From Sphingomonadales bacterium (GTDB lineage Bacteria > Bacteroidota > Bacteroidia > UBA7662): a stretch of 32,750 bases of DNA. Under the pieces are notes generated by a model that ran no database searches, had not been told where the DNA came from, and saw only the letters and a list, made by a program, of their open reading frames with translations. The stretch covers positions 1 through 32,750 of the forward strand of contig VHAX01000025.1 in NCBI GenBank assembly GCA_016872215.1, read 5' to 3'. Positions 8,455 to 17,104 of this stretch are shown piece by piece (within the stretch, counting starts at the first letter, position 1; each line of letters starts with the position of its first letter). The translations under genes were made by a program, and so were the position numbers.

Positions 8455-8849
8455 TTTGGTCATCCCGGCGCAGGAATTTGAGTTCATAGGACCGTACTTA
8501 CCGGTGGAAAACGGTCATTTCTCTGGTCTGCCCGTTAGGGGTAGAAGATCGTCCCCGTTCGTTTGGGAACGATTGTCATTTTCGTCTGCTAATTATGAAA
8601 TGAGGGGAATGGCCGGTTGATCTCATGCGAGTGACAGATGGTTTTAAAGCGTTGCTGGTATCTGGCTGAAGGGACTCATTTCAATTTCCGATCTAGCCCA
8701 GAGCCGGGTCTCAATCCCTTATCATCCCATGTTCATCCCTCTCCACATGCTGGCTTTCACAAAAAGGCTGGTGACAGGGATGATTATTTTATGTTCAAAA
8801 CATCGAAAAAGACATGTGTTATGAAATGTGGATAAATTTTTGGTGTAAA
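8455..8849. other. Non-coding region between pgk and the mraZ operator
   Basis: I see no believable gene here; an open frame at 8638-8835 has no recognisable features. There are two possible stem-loops after pgk: GACCGT/ACGGTC (8490-8495 and 8511-8516, 15-nt loop) and ATCGTCCC paired with GGG-A-ACGAT (about 8549-8573, one bulge). Neither has a strong T-tract, so termination here is uncertain. The distal half holds ATCCC repeats, described separately, and then becomes A/T-rich towards mraZ. Confidence 0.5.
8714..8784. repeat. Triple ATCCC repeat and 8-bp inverted repeat upstream of mraZ
   Basis: ATCCC occurs at 8714-8718, 8724-8728 and 8735-8739, a period of 10-11 bases; on the minus strand this reads GGGAT three times. 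The middle copy is part of ATCATCCC (8721-8728), which has a perfect inverted partner GGGATGAT at 8777-8784. Helical phasing suggests protein binding on one DNA face, but chance is possible. Confidence 0.35.
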
Positions 8850-8886
8850 AAAGTGGAGAAAAGTGGAGAAAAGTGGAAAAAGGTGT
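8850..8886 (+). promoter_or_regulatory. MraZ-box array (AAAGTGG direct repeats), probable dcw operator
   Basis: AAAGTGG occurs at 8850-8856, 8860-8866 and 8870-8876, exactly ten bases apart, and a degenerate fourth copy AAGGTGT is at 8880-8886. MraZ is known to bind short GTGG/TGGG-type direct repeats of ten-base period before its own gene (TGGGA-N5 in E. coli, AAAGTG-type in mollicutes). The array ends 25 nt before the mraZ ATG. A weak -7-like TACTTTAG (8886-8893) abuts it, so bound MraZ could block the promoter; that part is inference. Confidence 0.72.
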
Positions 8887-8911
8887 ACTTTAGTGCTTCC
8901 AAATCCCCCGC

Positions 8912-9361
8912 ATGTCGCACTTTATCGGCGAATTCGAAATCCGACTGGATGCCAAAGGGCGGCTGGCTTTGCCAGCCGGGGTCATCCGTCAATTGCCCGC
9001 CGGTGGGGGCAAGGTGGTCATCAACCGGGGTTTCGAACCCTGCCTGGTGCTTTATCCCGGGGTAGAATGGGATCGGCAGGTGACCGAATTATCACGACTC
9101 AATCCCTATGTGAAGGAAAACCGGGAATTTGTGCGCTACTTCCTTCGTGGTGCTAGTCCCGCCGAACCCGATTCCACCAACCGCATCCTGATTCCACGGG
9201 CCCTGCTCGATTATGCGGGCATCGATAAGGATGTGGTGATGATGGGTAACCTCTCCAATCTGGAACTGTGGTCGCCCGAGCGCTATAAAGTCCAACTCGA
9301 CCGAGAGCCTGAGGATTTTTCGGCCCTGGCAGAAAAAGTGATGGGGGGGCGCAGCGTATGA
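8912..9361 (+). CDS. mraZ: Transcriptional regulator MraZ
   Basis: A 149-residue protein with the two tandem SpoVT/AbrB-like halves of MraZ. The first carries DAKGR (13-17) and the second carries DSTNRILIP (87-95), the conserved DNA-contact loops. MraZ forms ring-shaped oligomers that bind repeats ahead of the dcw operon and usually represses it. It is the first gene of the cluster, and its likely binding sites lie directly upstream. The stop codon overlaps the rsmH start by four bases (ATGA). There is no Shine-Dalgarno sequence before the ATG. Start choice is secure because MSHFIGEFEIRLDAKGR is the normal family N-terminus. Confidence 0.96.
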   Translation: MSHFIGEFEIRLDAKGRLALPAGVIRQLPAGGGKVVINRGFEPCLVLYPGVEWDRQVTELSRLNPYVKENREFVRYFLRGASPAEPDSTNRILIPRALLDYAGIDKDVVMMGNLSNLELWSPERYKVQLDREPEDFSALAEKVMGGRSV

Positions 9362-10353
9362 TGAGTATACCCGACACCCATCAGAGGCAGGAGCCATCAG
9401 CCGTGTCCTTCAGCCAGGCTCAGTCGGCCAATGAAACCCGATCCTACCACGACCCGGTCATGTTGCAGGAGTCGCTCGACGCCCTGCACATACGTCCCGG
9501 GGGCCGCTACATCGACCTAACTTTCGGGGGAGGCGGACATAGCCGCGCCCTGCTCGGGCGCCTCGGTGTGACGGGCCGGTTGCTGGCCTTCGACCAGGAT
9601 CCCGACGTACACGCCCATCTGCCCTATGATGGGCGTTTTGCATTCGCAGACACCAACTTTCGTCACCTCAAGCGCTTCGCCGCCCACCACGATATGTTGC
9701 AGGCCGACGGCATCCTGGCCGACCTCGGAATCAGCTCACACCAGATTGATGAGCCCGGTCGCGGATTTGCATTTCGGCACGAGGCCGACCTCGATATGCG
9801 GATGAACCCAAGGGCAGGACGAACAGCAGGGGATTTCCTGCGGCAAGCCGATGAAGAGGAAATAGCCCGTGTACTGCGGCAGTACGGCGAGATTACCGCC
9901 GCACGGCGCGTGGCCCAACTGGTAGCACTCGCCCGGACCCGCAACGCCATGAACACCACCGCCGATCTGTGCCGGGCCATAGAGCCCATTTCCGCCAGTG
10001 GGAAAGAACGGCAGTTCACCGCCCGCCTGTTTCAAGCCATTCGCATTCACCTCAATGACGAGCTGGGGTCTCTGCGCGAAATGCTGCAGCAAACCGCCGC
10101 CGTGTGCGCACCCGGAGGGTATCTGGTCGTAATCAGCTACCATTCCCTGGAGGACCGCCTCGTGAAGCAATTCATGCGTAGCGGACATTTCCACAGCACA
10201 ATCGAAAAGGATGTATTTGGACATTCTATTCGTCCGTTCGAACCCACACCCATACAGGCATTGCAGGCGTCTGAACAGGAAACGGCCGCCAACCCCCGAG
10301 CCAGGAGTGCGCGTTTGCGCGTGGCTCGTCGCACCCCAACCCCCTGGCCATGA
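9358..10353 (+). CDS. rsmH: 16S rRNA (cytosine(1402)-N(4))-methyltransferase RsmH
   Basis: A 331-residue protein. After an unconserved N-terminal stretch of about 29 residues, the family start YHDPVMLQESLDAL appears, then the SAM-binding DLTFGGGGHSRALL (53-66), LADLGISSHQID, RGFAFRHEADLDMRMN, and SYHSLEDRLVK near 260. RsmH (formerly MraW) methylates N4 of C1402 in 16S rRNA; it sits in dcw clusters for historical rather than pathway reasons. It overlaps mraZ and ftsL by four bases each. A second ATG directly follows the first, and the N-terminal extension makes a later start possible, but no other ATG fits before the conserved region. Confidence 0.96.
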   Translation: MMSIPDTHQRQEPSAVSFSQAQSANETRSYHDPVMLQESLDALHIRPGGRYIDLTFGGGGHSRALLGRLGVTGRLLAFDQDPDVHAHLPYDGRFAFADTNFRHLKRFAAHHDMLQADGILADLGISSHQIDEPGRGFAFRHEADLDMRMNPRAGRTAGDFLRQADEEEIARVLRQYGEITAARRVAQLVALARTRNAMNTTADLCRAIEPISASGKERQFTARLFQAIRIHLNDELGSLREMLQQTAAVCAPGGYLVVISYHSLEDRLVKQFMRSGHFHSTIEKDVFGHSIRPFEPTPIQALQASEQETAANPRARSARLRVARRTPTPWP

Positions 10354-10808
10354 ACCAGAACCGCAGGCGCATTGAGAAGTCCGAATCGGTCGGATTTTGG
10401 TCGACTTTGATGGGGCGTGCCGACCGCCACCACGCGCAGGTCGACAACGATCCTGAGGAATCGGAACCGGGTACCACGGCAACATCGGTCTCCGGACAGT
10501 GGCAATGGTCTGATTTGTCGCGCCACATCCCCTTCATCATCTACTGCACCCTTCTGCTCCTGCTTTACATCGCCAACGGTCACAACCAGGAATCGATGCA
10601 GCGAAGAATCCTGACCACCCGGCAAGAAGTGGAGGATCTAAAGGCTGAATATATTCTGCTGCAAGCGGAAGTCATGCACCTCGGACGCCGCAGTCAGGTG
10701 CTCGACCGCCTGCAAACCATGGGAATGGGATGGAAAGCCCCGCAGGACCCACCCATTGAATTGAACCCCGAGTCCAATGGCACAAGCACCCAAAAAGAGG
10801 GAAAATGA
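10350..10808 (+). CDS. ftsL: FtsL-like divisome membrane protein
   Basis: A 152-residue bitopic protein: a charged cytoplasmic N-terminus of about 58 residues, one membrane span at about 60-75 (PFIIYCTLLLLLYIAN), and a heptad-rich extracytoplasmic helix at about 80-122 containing EVEDLKAEYILLQAEV. This is the FtsL/DivIC layout. Sequence conservation in this family is low, so the call rests on topology, size and the fixed position between rsmH and the ftsI-type gene in Bacteroidota. It would link FtsQ and the FtsW-FtsI synthase in the divisome. Start and stop overlap the neighbours by four bases. The C-terminal 30 residues are Pro/Asn/Gly-rich and probably disordered. Confidence 0.8.
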   Translation: MNQNRRRIEKSESVGFWSTLMGRADRHHAQVDNDPEESEPGTTATSVSGQWQWSDLSRHIPFIIYCTLLLLLYIANGHNQESMQRRILTTRQEVEDLKAEYILLQAEVMHLGRRSQVLDRLQTMGMGWKAPQDPPIELNPESNGTSTQKEGK

Positions 10809-13054
10809 GCGGGCAGAAGAACATATTCAACAGAAGCCTGATCGTGTTTGCGATTCTGTCGCTGGGATTTGTGGCGATCCTCGGCCGTGCGGTGTACATA
10901 CAGAAAGTGCACGGAAAGCACTACCGCGATTTGTCGCAGAAGATGATGCTCGCAACCCGAACCCTCGATGCACAGCGTGGAAACATATACGCCCAGGATG
11001 GGAGTCTGCTGGCCACCACCATCACCCGCTATGATTTGCGTTTCGACGCCACTACATCCGGTCTCTCAAATGAGATCATCAACGAGAAAGTAGATTCGCT
11101 GGCAGCGGGACTAGCTAAAATATTGGACGGCAAAAAGAGCGAATACAGCCGATTACTGATTGACGCATGGCATCAAAAGCGCTCCGACCTGCTCATAGCA
11201 CGGAATGTCGATTACCTGCAGCTTCAGCAGGTGCGCGCATTGCCCCTAATCAACCTGGCCCGCACGCGGAAAAGACATGTCTACCATGGTGGACTCGTAG
11301 TGGAGGCTCATTCCCACCGTGAACGGCCTATGGGGCGACTGGCCTCACGGACGGTGGGCTATCACAAGCCGGAGAGCAGGCAGAAGGCGGTGGGCATAGA
11401 AGCATCGTACGACACCGCCCTGGCCGGGGTGCCCGCACAATCCCATATGCGCCGAATTGCTAATGGAATGTGGATTCCGATCGACGGTATGCCACTGGTG
11501 CCGCCAAAACACGGAATGGATGTGGTCACCACCCTCGATATGCAGCTGCAGGACGTGGCTGACGAGGCATTGTGTCAGGCTCTGCACGACTACAGAGCCT
11601 CTCATGGAACAGTAGTGGTTATGGAAGTGGCCACCGGCAACATCCGGGCTATGGTAAACCTGTTGAGAACCGAAGGAGAAAGTCGTTGCGATGAGCAAAT
11701 CAACTATGCAGTAACCGAAAGTCAGGACCCCGGATCCACCTTTAAGCTCATCAGCATGATGGTGGCCCTGGAAGATGCAGGGGTGTTGCCCTCCACTAGG
11801 GTTGACCTCAACGGCGGGATATGGAACTTCGGTTCAAGGGTCATGGAAGACACCCGGCAGCACGGAATCGACCAGGCGGACCTCACCGAAATATTCGCCA
11901 GAAGCTCCAATGTGGGCATTTCACGCCTGATACAGCAGTATTACGGAAAAAATCCATGGCGTTTCATCCACAAGTTGGAGGAGCTGGGCGTTGAACGTCC
12001 GAGTGGCATCTCCCTGGCCATGGAGGGCGTAGCGAAAATCACCAGACCCAACACAGCAGGATGGTCGGACGTTTCCCTACCCTGGCTGAGTGTTGGGTAC
12101 GGACTCAACCTCACCCCTTTGCAGATTTTGTGCCTCTACAATACCGTGGCCAACAAAGGCCGGAGGGTTACGCCACGATTGGTTGATGAAATCCGAAGCC
12201 CCCATCCCAATCATTCCGTAAAGACCCCGATACGGGTAAGCAACGAGCCCATCGCATCCCAAAAGACACTGAACGCGCTCACCCAAATGCTGAGAGCGGT
12301 TGTGGAGCGGAAGGATATGGGCACCGGAATCCGCATGCACAACCCGGCCTACACCGTGGCGGCGAAAACCGGAACGGCGCAAATGGTGGTCAACCAGAAA
12401 TATGTAAAGCGCTACCGGAGCAGCGTGGCCGGCTTTTTTCCAGCCGAAGACCCCCGCTACAGTATGGTGGTGATGTTGGCGGATCTTGGCGACTCCGCTT
12501 ATTATGGAGGTGTGGTGGCGGGCTCCGTGTTTCGGAAGGTGGCCGATCACCTTTATGCCCGCGGTTGGGGCGATGCAGGCCGGAATGCCCCCAGACATTG
12601 GGACAATGACAGCACACCCGCACCCCTTGTGAGCGGCCTCACTGTCCCGACCCGTAAGGCCCTGCAACAGCTTGGAATGAAGCACCATACAACGAAGCTG
12701 CAATCAACCAACTCCGGATCCAAGGGTGGGAACGGATTCATAGGCGACACGGATGCTACCGCATCCCCCGGCGTTTTCGCCTCAGGCAACTCAGCTGGTC
12801 CGGGTGAAGGTATTACAGGCAGCTCCTGGTTACAGACTCATAGCGTTAAAGGCACATGGCAGATGGTGGAAGTCAACGCCCGCAAAGGGGTGGTGGCTGA
12901 CCTCACGGGCATGGGTCTCAGCGATGCCCTTCAGGTGGCCGGTTATCTCGGTTATCCAACAGAAGTATTCGGACGGGGACGGGTGGTACGGCAAAACCCT
13001 GCCCCCGGTACCGCACAGGCAGCCGGTAAAAACCTAACCCTCTACCTCGAATGA
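10805..13054 (+). CDS. ftsI: Penicillin-binding protein FtsI/SpoVD-type transpeptidase with PASTA domain
   Basis: A 749-residue class B PBP. One membrane span lies at about 10-31, a dimerisation/pedestal region follows, and then the transpeptidase domain with the three active-site motifs: S311-T-F-K314 (nucleophile S311), S367-S-N369, and K521-T-G523. It cross-links septal peptidoglycan with FtsW. After the catalytic domain there is a linker of about 80 residues, rich in Gly, Ser, Thr and Asn (about 610-690), then one PASTA domain (about 695-749, GVVADLTGMGLSDAL...). PASTA domains are familiar in SpoVD and in Bacteroidota FtsI. The ATGA overlaps with ftsL and murE point to translational coupling. 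Confidence 0.95.
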   Translation: MSGQKNIFNRSLIVFAILSLGFVAILGRAVYIQKVHGKHYRDLSQKMMLATRTLDAQRGNIYAQDGSLLATTITRYDLRFDATTSGLSNEIINEKVDSLAAGLAKILDGKKSEYSRLLIDAWHQKRSDLLIARNVDYLQLQQVRALPLINLARTRKRHVYHGGLVVEAHSHRERPMGRLASRTVGYHKPESRQKAVGIEASYDTALAGVPAQSHMRRIANGMWIPIDGMPLVPPKHGMDVVTTLDMQLQDVADEALCQALHDYRASHGTVVVMEVATGNIRAMVNLLRTEGESRCDEQINYAVTESQDPGSTFKLISMMVALEDAGVLPSTRVDLNGGIWNFGSRVMEDTRQHGIDQADLTEIFARSSNVGISRLIQQYYGKNPWRFIHKLEELGVERPSGISLAMEGVAKITRPNTAGWSDVSLPWLSVGYGLNLTPLQILCLYNTVANKGRRVTPRLVDEIRSPHPNHSVKTPIRVSNEPIASQKTLNALTQMLRAVVERKDMGTGIRMHNPAYTVAAKTGTAQMVVNQKYVKRYRSSVAGFFPAEDPRYSMVVMLADLGDSAYYGGVVAGSVFRKVADHLYARGWGDAGRNAPRHWDNDSTPAPLVSGLTVPTRKALQQLGMKHHTTKLQSTNSGSKGGNGFIGDTDATASPGVFASGNSAGPGEGITGSSWLQTHSVKGTWQMVEVNARKGVVADLTGMGLSDALQVAGYLGYPTEVFGRGRVVRQNPAPGTAQAAGKNLTLYLE

Positions 13055-14517
13055 ACCGCAACATCGGCCAGATCATCGCGGAAATAGACAGTGCGGTTCT
13101 CAAGGGCTCGCCCGATACCGCTTGCGGCAGGTTGTGCATCGACTCGCGGCAGGTGGGTGAGGGTGATGCATTTGTGGCCCTTAGGGGCACGCGAATCGAT
13201 GGACATGCATTTATTGAAGCTGTACTCGACGCCGGTGCCACAGTTATCGTTGCGGAAACCGAGCCACAGGCTGCTTTGCCGGAAGGCGTGGCCTGGGTTA
13301 GGGTGACCGACAGTAGTAAGGCAGCGGGGCTAATGGCAGCTGCATGGTATGAACATCCCTCGCGGAAGTTGAAATTGACCGGCGTCACCGGCACCAACGG
13401 TAAAACCACCGCGGTAAGCCTAATGTTTGGTCTTTTTCAGGCATTGGGATACCGCTGCGGTATGCTGTCGACCATCGGAAACCGCATAGGTGATCAGGAA
13501 TTCGAGGCCACCCACACCACGCCCGATGCCATACGGATACAGGAGATGCTGTCCCGGATGGTCGAGGCCAGATGTACACATGCCTTCATGGAAGTGAGCA
13601 GCCATTCGGCCGTGCAAAACCGGATCGAGGGACTCGACTTTGCGCTGGCGCTGTTCACCAACATCACCCACGACCACCTCGACTACCACGGCACGTTCGA
13701 CAAATACATACTGGCGAAAAAATCATTCTTCGACCGGCTCGGCTCCGACGCCGTGGCGCTGGTGAATGCCGACGACCGACATGCCGGGGTGATGGTGCAA
13801 AACACTGCGGCCGAGGTGCAGCGCTACGGATTGTTCCACGACGCACGATACAGGGCCCGTATACTCGAAAATAGTTTCGACGGGATGCACCTGCAGATCG
13901 ACGGACACGATTTTTATAGTCCACTCATCGGCAGCTTCAATGCCAGTAACCTCCTGGCCGCCTACGCTGCCGGATGCGCTTTGGAGGAGGAGCCCACCCG
14001 ATTGTTAGTGGAACTATCACGCCTCGGTCCACCCCGCGGACGCTTCGACTATGTGCGATCGGACCGGGGCATCACAGGGATTGTCGACTACGCACATAGC
14101 CCCGATGCACTGGAACACGTGCTTGAAACCCTGCGTGACATCCGCCGGGCGGGACAAAAAATCATTACCGTGGTCGGCTGCGGGGGTGACCGCGACCGCA
14201 GTAAGCGCCCGGTCATGGCGGGACTCGCAGCACGGCTGTCGGATCGCGCCATCCTCACCAGCGACAATCCCCGAACGGAAGACCCAGAAGCCATACTCGA
14301 TGAGATGATGGACGGACTCAGGATTGAGGAGCGCCTCAACTTGCTGCGTATTACCGACCGGACAGAGGCCATTCGGGCTGCCTGCATGCTGGCTAGTCCG
14401 GGCGATCTCGTTTTGGTGGCCGGAAAGGGCCATGAAACCTACCAGGAAATAGCCGGCGTGCGACATCCATTCGATGACCGTGCCCAATTGTGCATTCACC
14501 TTCAACCCGCCCTCTGA
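13051..14517 (+). CDS. murE: UDP-N-acetylmuramoyl-L-alanyl-D-glutamate--2,6-diaminopimelate ligase MurE
   Basis: A 488-residue Mur ligase of normal length. The ATP-binding loop GVTGTNGKTT covers 111-120, THTTPD follows near 150, and the MEVSSHSAVQNRI segment is typical of MurE. The DNPR motif at D405-R408 marks meso-diaminopimelate as the added amino acid; lysine-adding enzymes lack it. It therefore indicates DAP-type peptidoglycan. It acts in the cytoplasm after MurD. The gene overlaps ftsI by four bases and shares one base with the mraY start (TGATG). Confidence 0.96.
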   Translation: MNRNIGQIIAEIDSAVLKGSPDTACGRLCIDSRQVGEGDAFVALRGTRIDGHAFIEAVLDAGATVIVAETEPQAALPEGVAWVRVTDSSKAAGLMAAAWYEHPSRKLKLTGVTGTNGKTTAVSLMFGLFQALGYRCGMLSTIGNRIGDQEFEATHTTPDAIRIQEMLSRMVEARCTHAFMEVSSHSAVQNRIEGLDFALALFTNITHDHLDYHGTFDKYILAKKSFFDRLGSDAVALVNADDRHAGVMVQNTAAEVQRYGLFHDARYRARILENSFDGMHLQIDGHDFYSPLIGSFNASNLLAAYAAGCALEEEPTRLLVELSRLGPPRGRFDYVRSDRGITGIVDYAHSPDALEHVLETLRDIRRAGQKIITVVGCGGDRDRSKRPVMAGLAARLSDRAILTSDNPRTEDPEAILDEMMDGLRIEERLNLLRITDRTEAIRAACMLASPGDLVLVAGKGHETYQEIAGVRHPFDDRAQLCIHLQPAL

Positions 14518-15653
14518 TGCTCTACGAATTGTTTGACTGGCTCGAATCGAACTATGACCTGCCCGGCAGCGGGGTCTTCCGGTTCATCACCTTCCGTGCC
14601 TCACTGGCCGCCATCCTGGCTATGCTCATCGGTACGTTCATCGGCAAATACATTATCAGCCAGCTGCACCGCAAACAAATCGGGGAAACCATCCGTGATG
14701 TGGGTCCCGAGAGCCATAGGTCGAAAAGGGGAACCCCAACCATGGGGGGTATCATCATATTGGTGGCCATACTATTGCCGTGCCTGCTGGTGGCCCGACT
14801 CGACAACATCTACGTGCTGGTTATGATGGGCGCCACGCTTTGGATGGGGCTTATCGGCTTGGCCGATGATTACATCAAGGTGTTTCTGAAAGACAAACAG
14901 GGCCTCCGGTCGGGAGCCAAGGTGCTCGGACAAGTTGGACTAGGAGTGCTCGTGGCCTCCGCCCTGTTTTTTCACCCCGACGTGCAGGACGTGGCCCTGC
15001 GCACCAACCTACCCGTCACGAAGCACCTGTTCGACTACAGCCAGCTCGCCTGGGGGCCCATGTCCTCCTGGCTAGTCTATTTCGGGGTGATCGTGCTGAT
15101 TGTGACCGCAGTCACCAATTCGGTGAATCTCACCGACGGCATCGACGGACTCGCAGCAGGAGTTTCGGCAATCACCGGTACGGGCCTCGGTATCCTCGCC
15201 TATATGAGCGGGAATATCAAAACGGCGGCCTACCTCAACATCCTCTACGTACCCATGAGCGGTGAAGTTGTAGTGTTTCTGGCTGCACTGGTAGGGGCCT
15301 GCATCGGCTTTTTGTGGTACAATACCTATCCCGCTCAGGTCTTCATGGGCGATACCGGATCACTGGCCCTGGGCGGTGCCCTCGCCTCTAGCGCCATAAT
15401 CGTGAAAATGGAGCTCCTTTTGCCCATACTGTGTGGGATCTTCTTTGTAGAGAGCCTTTCGGTAATCGTGCAGGTATCCTATTTCAAATACACCAAAAAG
15501 AGGTACGGAGAGGGCAGGCGCATCTTCCGGATGTCGCCCCTACACCACCACTTTGAATTAGGTGGTTTGGCCGAGCCAAAAATTGTGACCCGCTTTTGGA
15601 TTGTGGCCATTCTCTTAGTGTTGGTAGCCGTGGCCCTCCTCAAACTCAGATAA
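14517..15653 (+). CDS. mraY: Phospho-N-acetylmuramoyl-pentapeptide-transferase MraY
   Basis: A 378-residue polytopic membrane enzyme that moves phospho-MurNAc-pentapeptide onto undecaprenyl phosphate to form lipid I. I chose the ATG at 14517 (MLYELFDWLES) because it is the usual family N-terminus and forms a TGATG junction with murE; an in-frame ATG 27 nt upstream lies within murE. Family motifs are clear: KRGTPTMGG, GLADDYIKV, NLTDGIDGLAAG, FMGDTGSLALGG and PLHHHFELGG. About ten membrane segments are visible. murD follows after 47 nt. Confidence 0.96.
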   Translation: MLYELFDWLESNYDLPGSGVFRFITFRASLAAILAMLIGTFIGKYIISQLHRKQIGETIRDVGPESHRSKRGTPTMGGIIILVAILLPCLLVARLDNIYVLVMMGATLWMGLIGLADDYIKVFLKDKQGLRSGAKVLGQVGLGVLVASALFFHPDVQDVALRTNLPVTKHLFDYSQLAWGPMSSWLVYFGVIVLIVTAVTNSVNLTDGIDGLAAGVSAITGTGLGILAYMSGNIKTAAYLNILYVPMSGEVVVFLAALVGACIGFLWYNTYPAQVFMGDTGSLALGGALASSAIIVKMELLLPILCGIFFVESLSVIVQVSYFKYTKKRYGEGRRIFRMSPLHHHFELGGLAEPKIVTRFWIVAILLVLVAVALLKLR

Positions 15654-15700
15654 GAAACGAACGATTGCACAGACCTGAACAAACCGAAATACCGTTGCTG

Positions 15701-17050
15701 ATGAAAAAAGAAATTCTCGTACTGGGGGGAGGTGAAAGTGGGGTGGGTGCTGCCATGCTGGCAGTAGCCAAAGGAATACGGGTACGGGTGAGCGATTCCG
15801 GACCAGTGCGGGATTCGTTCGGCGAAGAGCTCAACGACCTGGGAATCCCCTGGGAGGCTGGGGGGCACAACACGGGGCGGTGGGGACAAATATCAACCGT
15901 CGTGAAAAGTCCGGGTATACCCGATGATGCGGCCGTTGTTTTGGAACTCAGAAAAAAGGGAATCCCCGTCATCAGTGAAATTGAGTTTGCTGCCCAGCAT
16001 ACTCTGGCACGGTTGATTGGGATTACGGGTACCAACGGAAAGACCACAACGACCCTGCTCACGGCCGATATTTTCCGCCGGGCGGGTTGGAACATGGCTT
16101 ACGCAGGCAATGTTGGGAACAGCTTTGCCCGTTCAGTGGCCGAAGCCGGGCAGGATCGGGATGTGTACATTCTCGAAATCAGTAGTTTCCAGCTCGACGG
16201 GATGTACAACACCCGTCTGGATGTGGGGGTCATCACAAACATCACACCCGACCACCTCGATCGCTATCAATACCGCATGGAGAATTATGTGCAGTCGAAG
16301 CTGCGCATCGCAAGAAACATGCGGTCGACCGAAACCCTGATTTATTGTACCGATGACGCAACAACCTGCGCGGCTTTGTCGGAGGCCGACTCGTCGATCG
16401 GCGCCCGCCGAATGGGATTCGGCACTCAAAGAGTTCCAGGGTCCGGCGCCTGGATCGAAAACAACCACATAGTTCTGCATAACCCCAAAGAAGATATGTA
16501 TATACCCATCGATGATTTGTCGCTTAAAGGCAAACACAACACTCTCAACGCAATGGCGGCCGCCCTTCCCGCCCGATTATTCGACATCCGCAATGAAATC
16601 ATCCGCGATAGTTTGTCGCGCTTCGAGGCCATCGAACACCGACTCGAACCAGTGGCGACCATCAAGGGGGTCGACTACATCAACGACAGCAAGGCCACGA
16701 ATGTGAACTCTGTTTGGTTTGCCCTGGAGAGCATTTCCAAACCCATCGTGTGGATCGCGGGGGGTACCGATAAGGGCAACGACTATTCCGTGCTGGTGAA
16801 CCTGGTGCCGGGTCGGGTTAAGGCGCTCATTTGTATGGGGCTCGACAACCGCCTGCTTCACGACGCCTTTTCAGATGTGGTGCCGGTTATGGTGAACACT
16901 TCCTCCATGGAAGAAAGCGTTCGCATGGCCTATCACCTGGCCGAAAAGGGCGATGTGGTGTTGCTTTCGCCCGCCTGTGCCAGCTTCGATTTGTTTCAGA
17001 ATTATGAGGACAGAGGTCGGCAGTTCAAGAAGTATGTAAAAATGCTATAG
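15701..17050 (+). CDS. murD: UDP-N-acetylmuramoylalanine--D-glutamate ligase MurD
   Basis: A 449-residue Mur ligase. The start at 15701 (MKKEILVLGGGESGVGAAML) places the family Rossmann motif at the N-terminus; the open frame runs further upstream into mraY, but that extension has no homology-like character. The ATP loop GITGTNGKTTTT, the EISSFQLDG segment, NITPDHLDRY, and YINDSKATNVNSV with IAGGTDKGNDY are all standard for MurD. It adds D-glutamate to UDP-MurNAc-L-Ala in the cytoplasm. An unusually A/T-rich 54-nt spacer follows before ftsW. Confidence 0.95.
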   Translation: MKKEILVLGGGESGVGAAMLAVAKGIRVRVSDSGPVRDSFGEELNDLGIPWEAGGHNTGRWGQISTVVKSPGIPDDAAVVLELRKKGIPVISEIEFAAQHTLARLIGITGTNGKTTTTLLTADIFRRAGWNMAYAGNVGNSFARSVAEAGQDRDVYILEISSFQLDGMYNTRLDVGVITNITPDHLDRYQYRMENYVQSKLRIARNMRSTETLIYCTDDATTCAALSEADSSIGARRMGFGTQRVPGSGAWIENNHIVLHNPKEDMYIPIDDLSLKGKHNTLNAMAAALPARLFDIRNEIIRDSLSRFEAIEHRLEPVATIKGVDYINDSKATNVNSVWFALESISKPIVWIAGGTDKGNDYSVLVNLVPGRVKALICMGLDNRLLHDAFSDVVPVMVNTSSMEESVRMAYHLAEKGDVVLLSPACASFDLFQNYEDRGRQFKKYVKML

Positions 17051-17104
17051 AGGAATATATTATTATAAAAAAACACGAAAAGAACATTAAAAAATCAGAA
17101 TTAA
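17051..17104 (+). promoter_or_regulatory. A/T-rich leader before ftsW
   Basis: Fifty-four bases, overwhelmingly A and T, inside an otherwise GC-rich cluster whose other junctions mostly overlap. I see no TAnnTTTG element. It may be a translation-enhancing leader of the kind that replaces Shine-Dalgarno sequences in Bacteroidota, or hold a promoter or processing site. Confidence 0.3.

Noticed and set aside
8638-8835. Small open frame of 65 codons between pgk and mraZ
   Set aside because: No domain, signal or conserved-looking character; it crosses the repeat region and A/T-rich upstream DNA.
14490-14516. Upstream ATG for mraY inside murE
   Set aside because: It would add nine unconserved residues; the TGATG junction at 14517 gives the standard N-terminus.
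15596-15700. N-terminal extension of murD into mraY
   Set aside because: The added 35 residues look like out-of-frame mraY sequence, and the family Rossmann motif begins right after the ATG at 15701.
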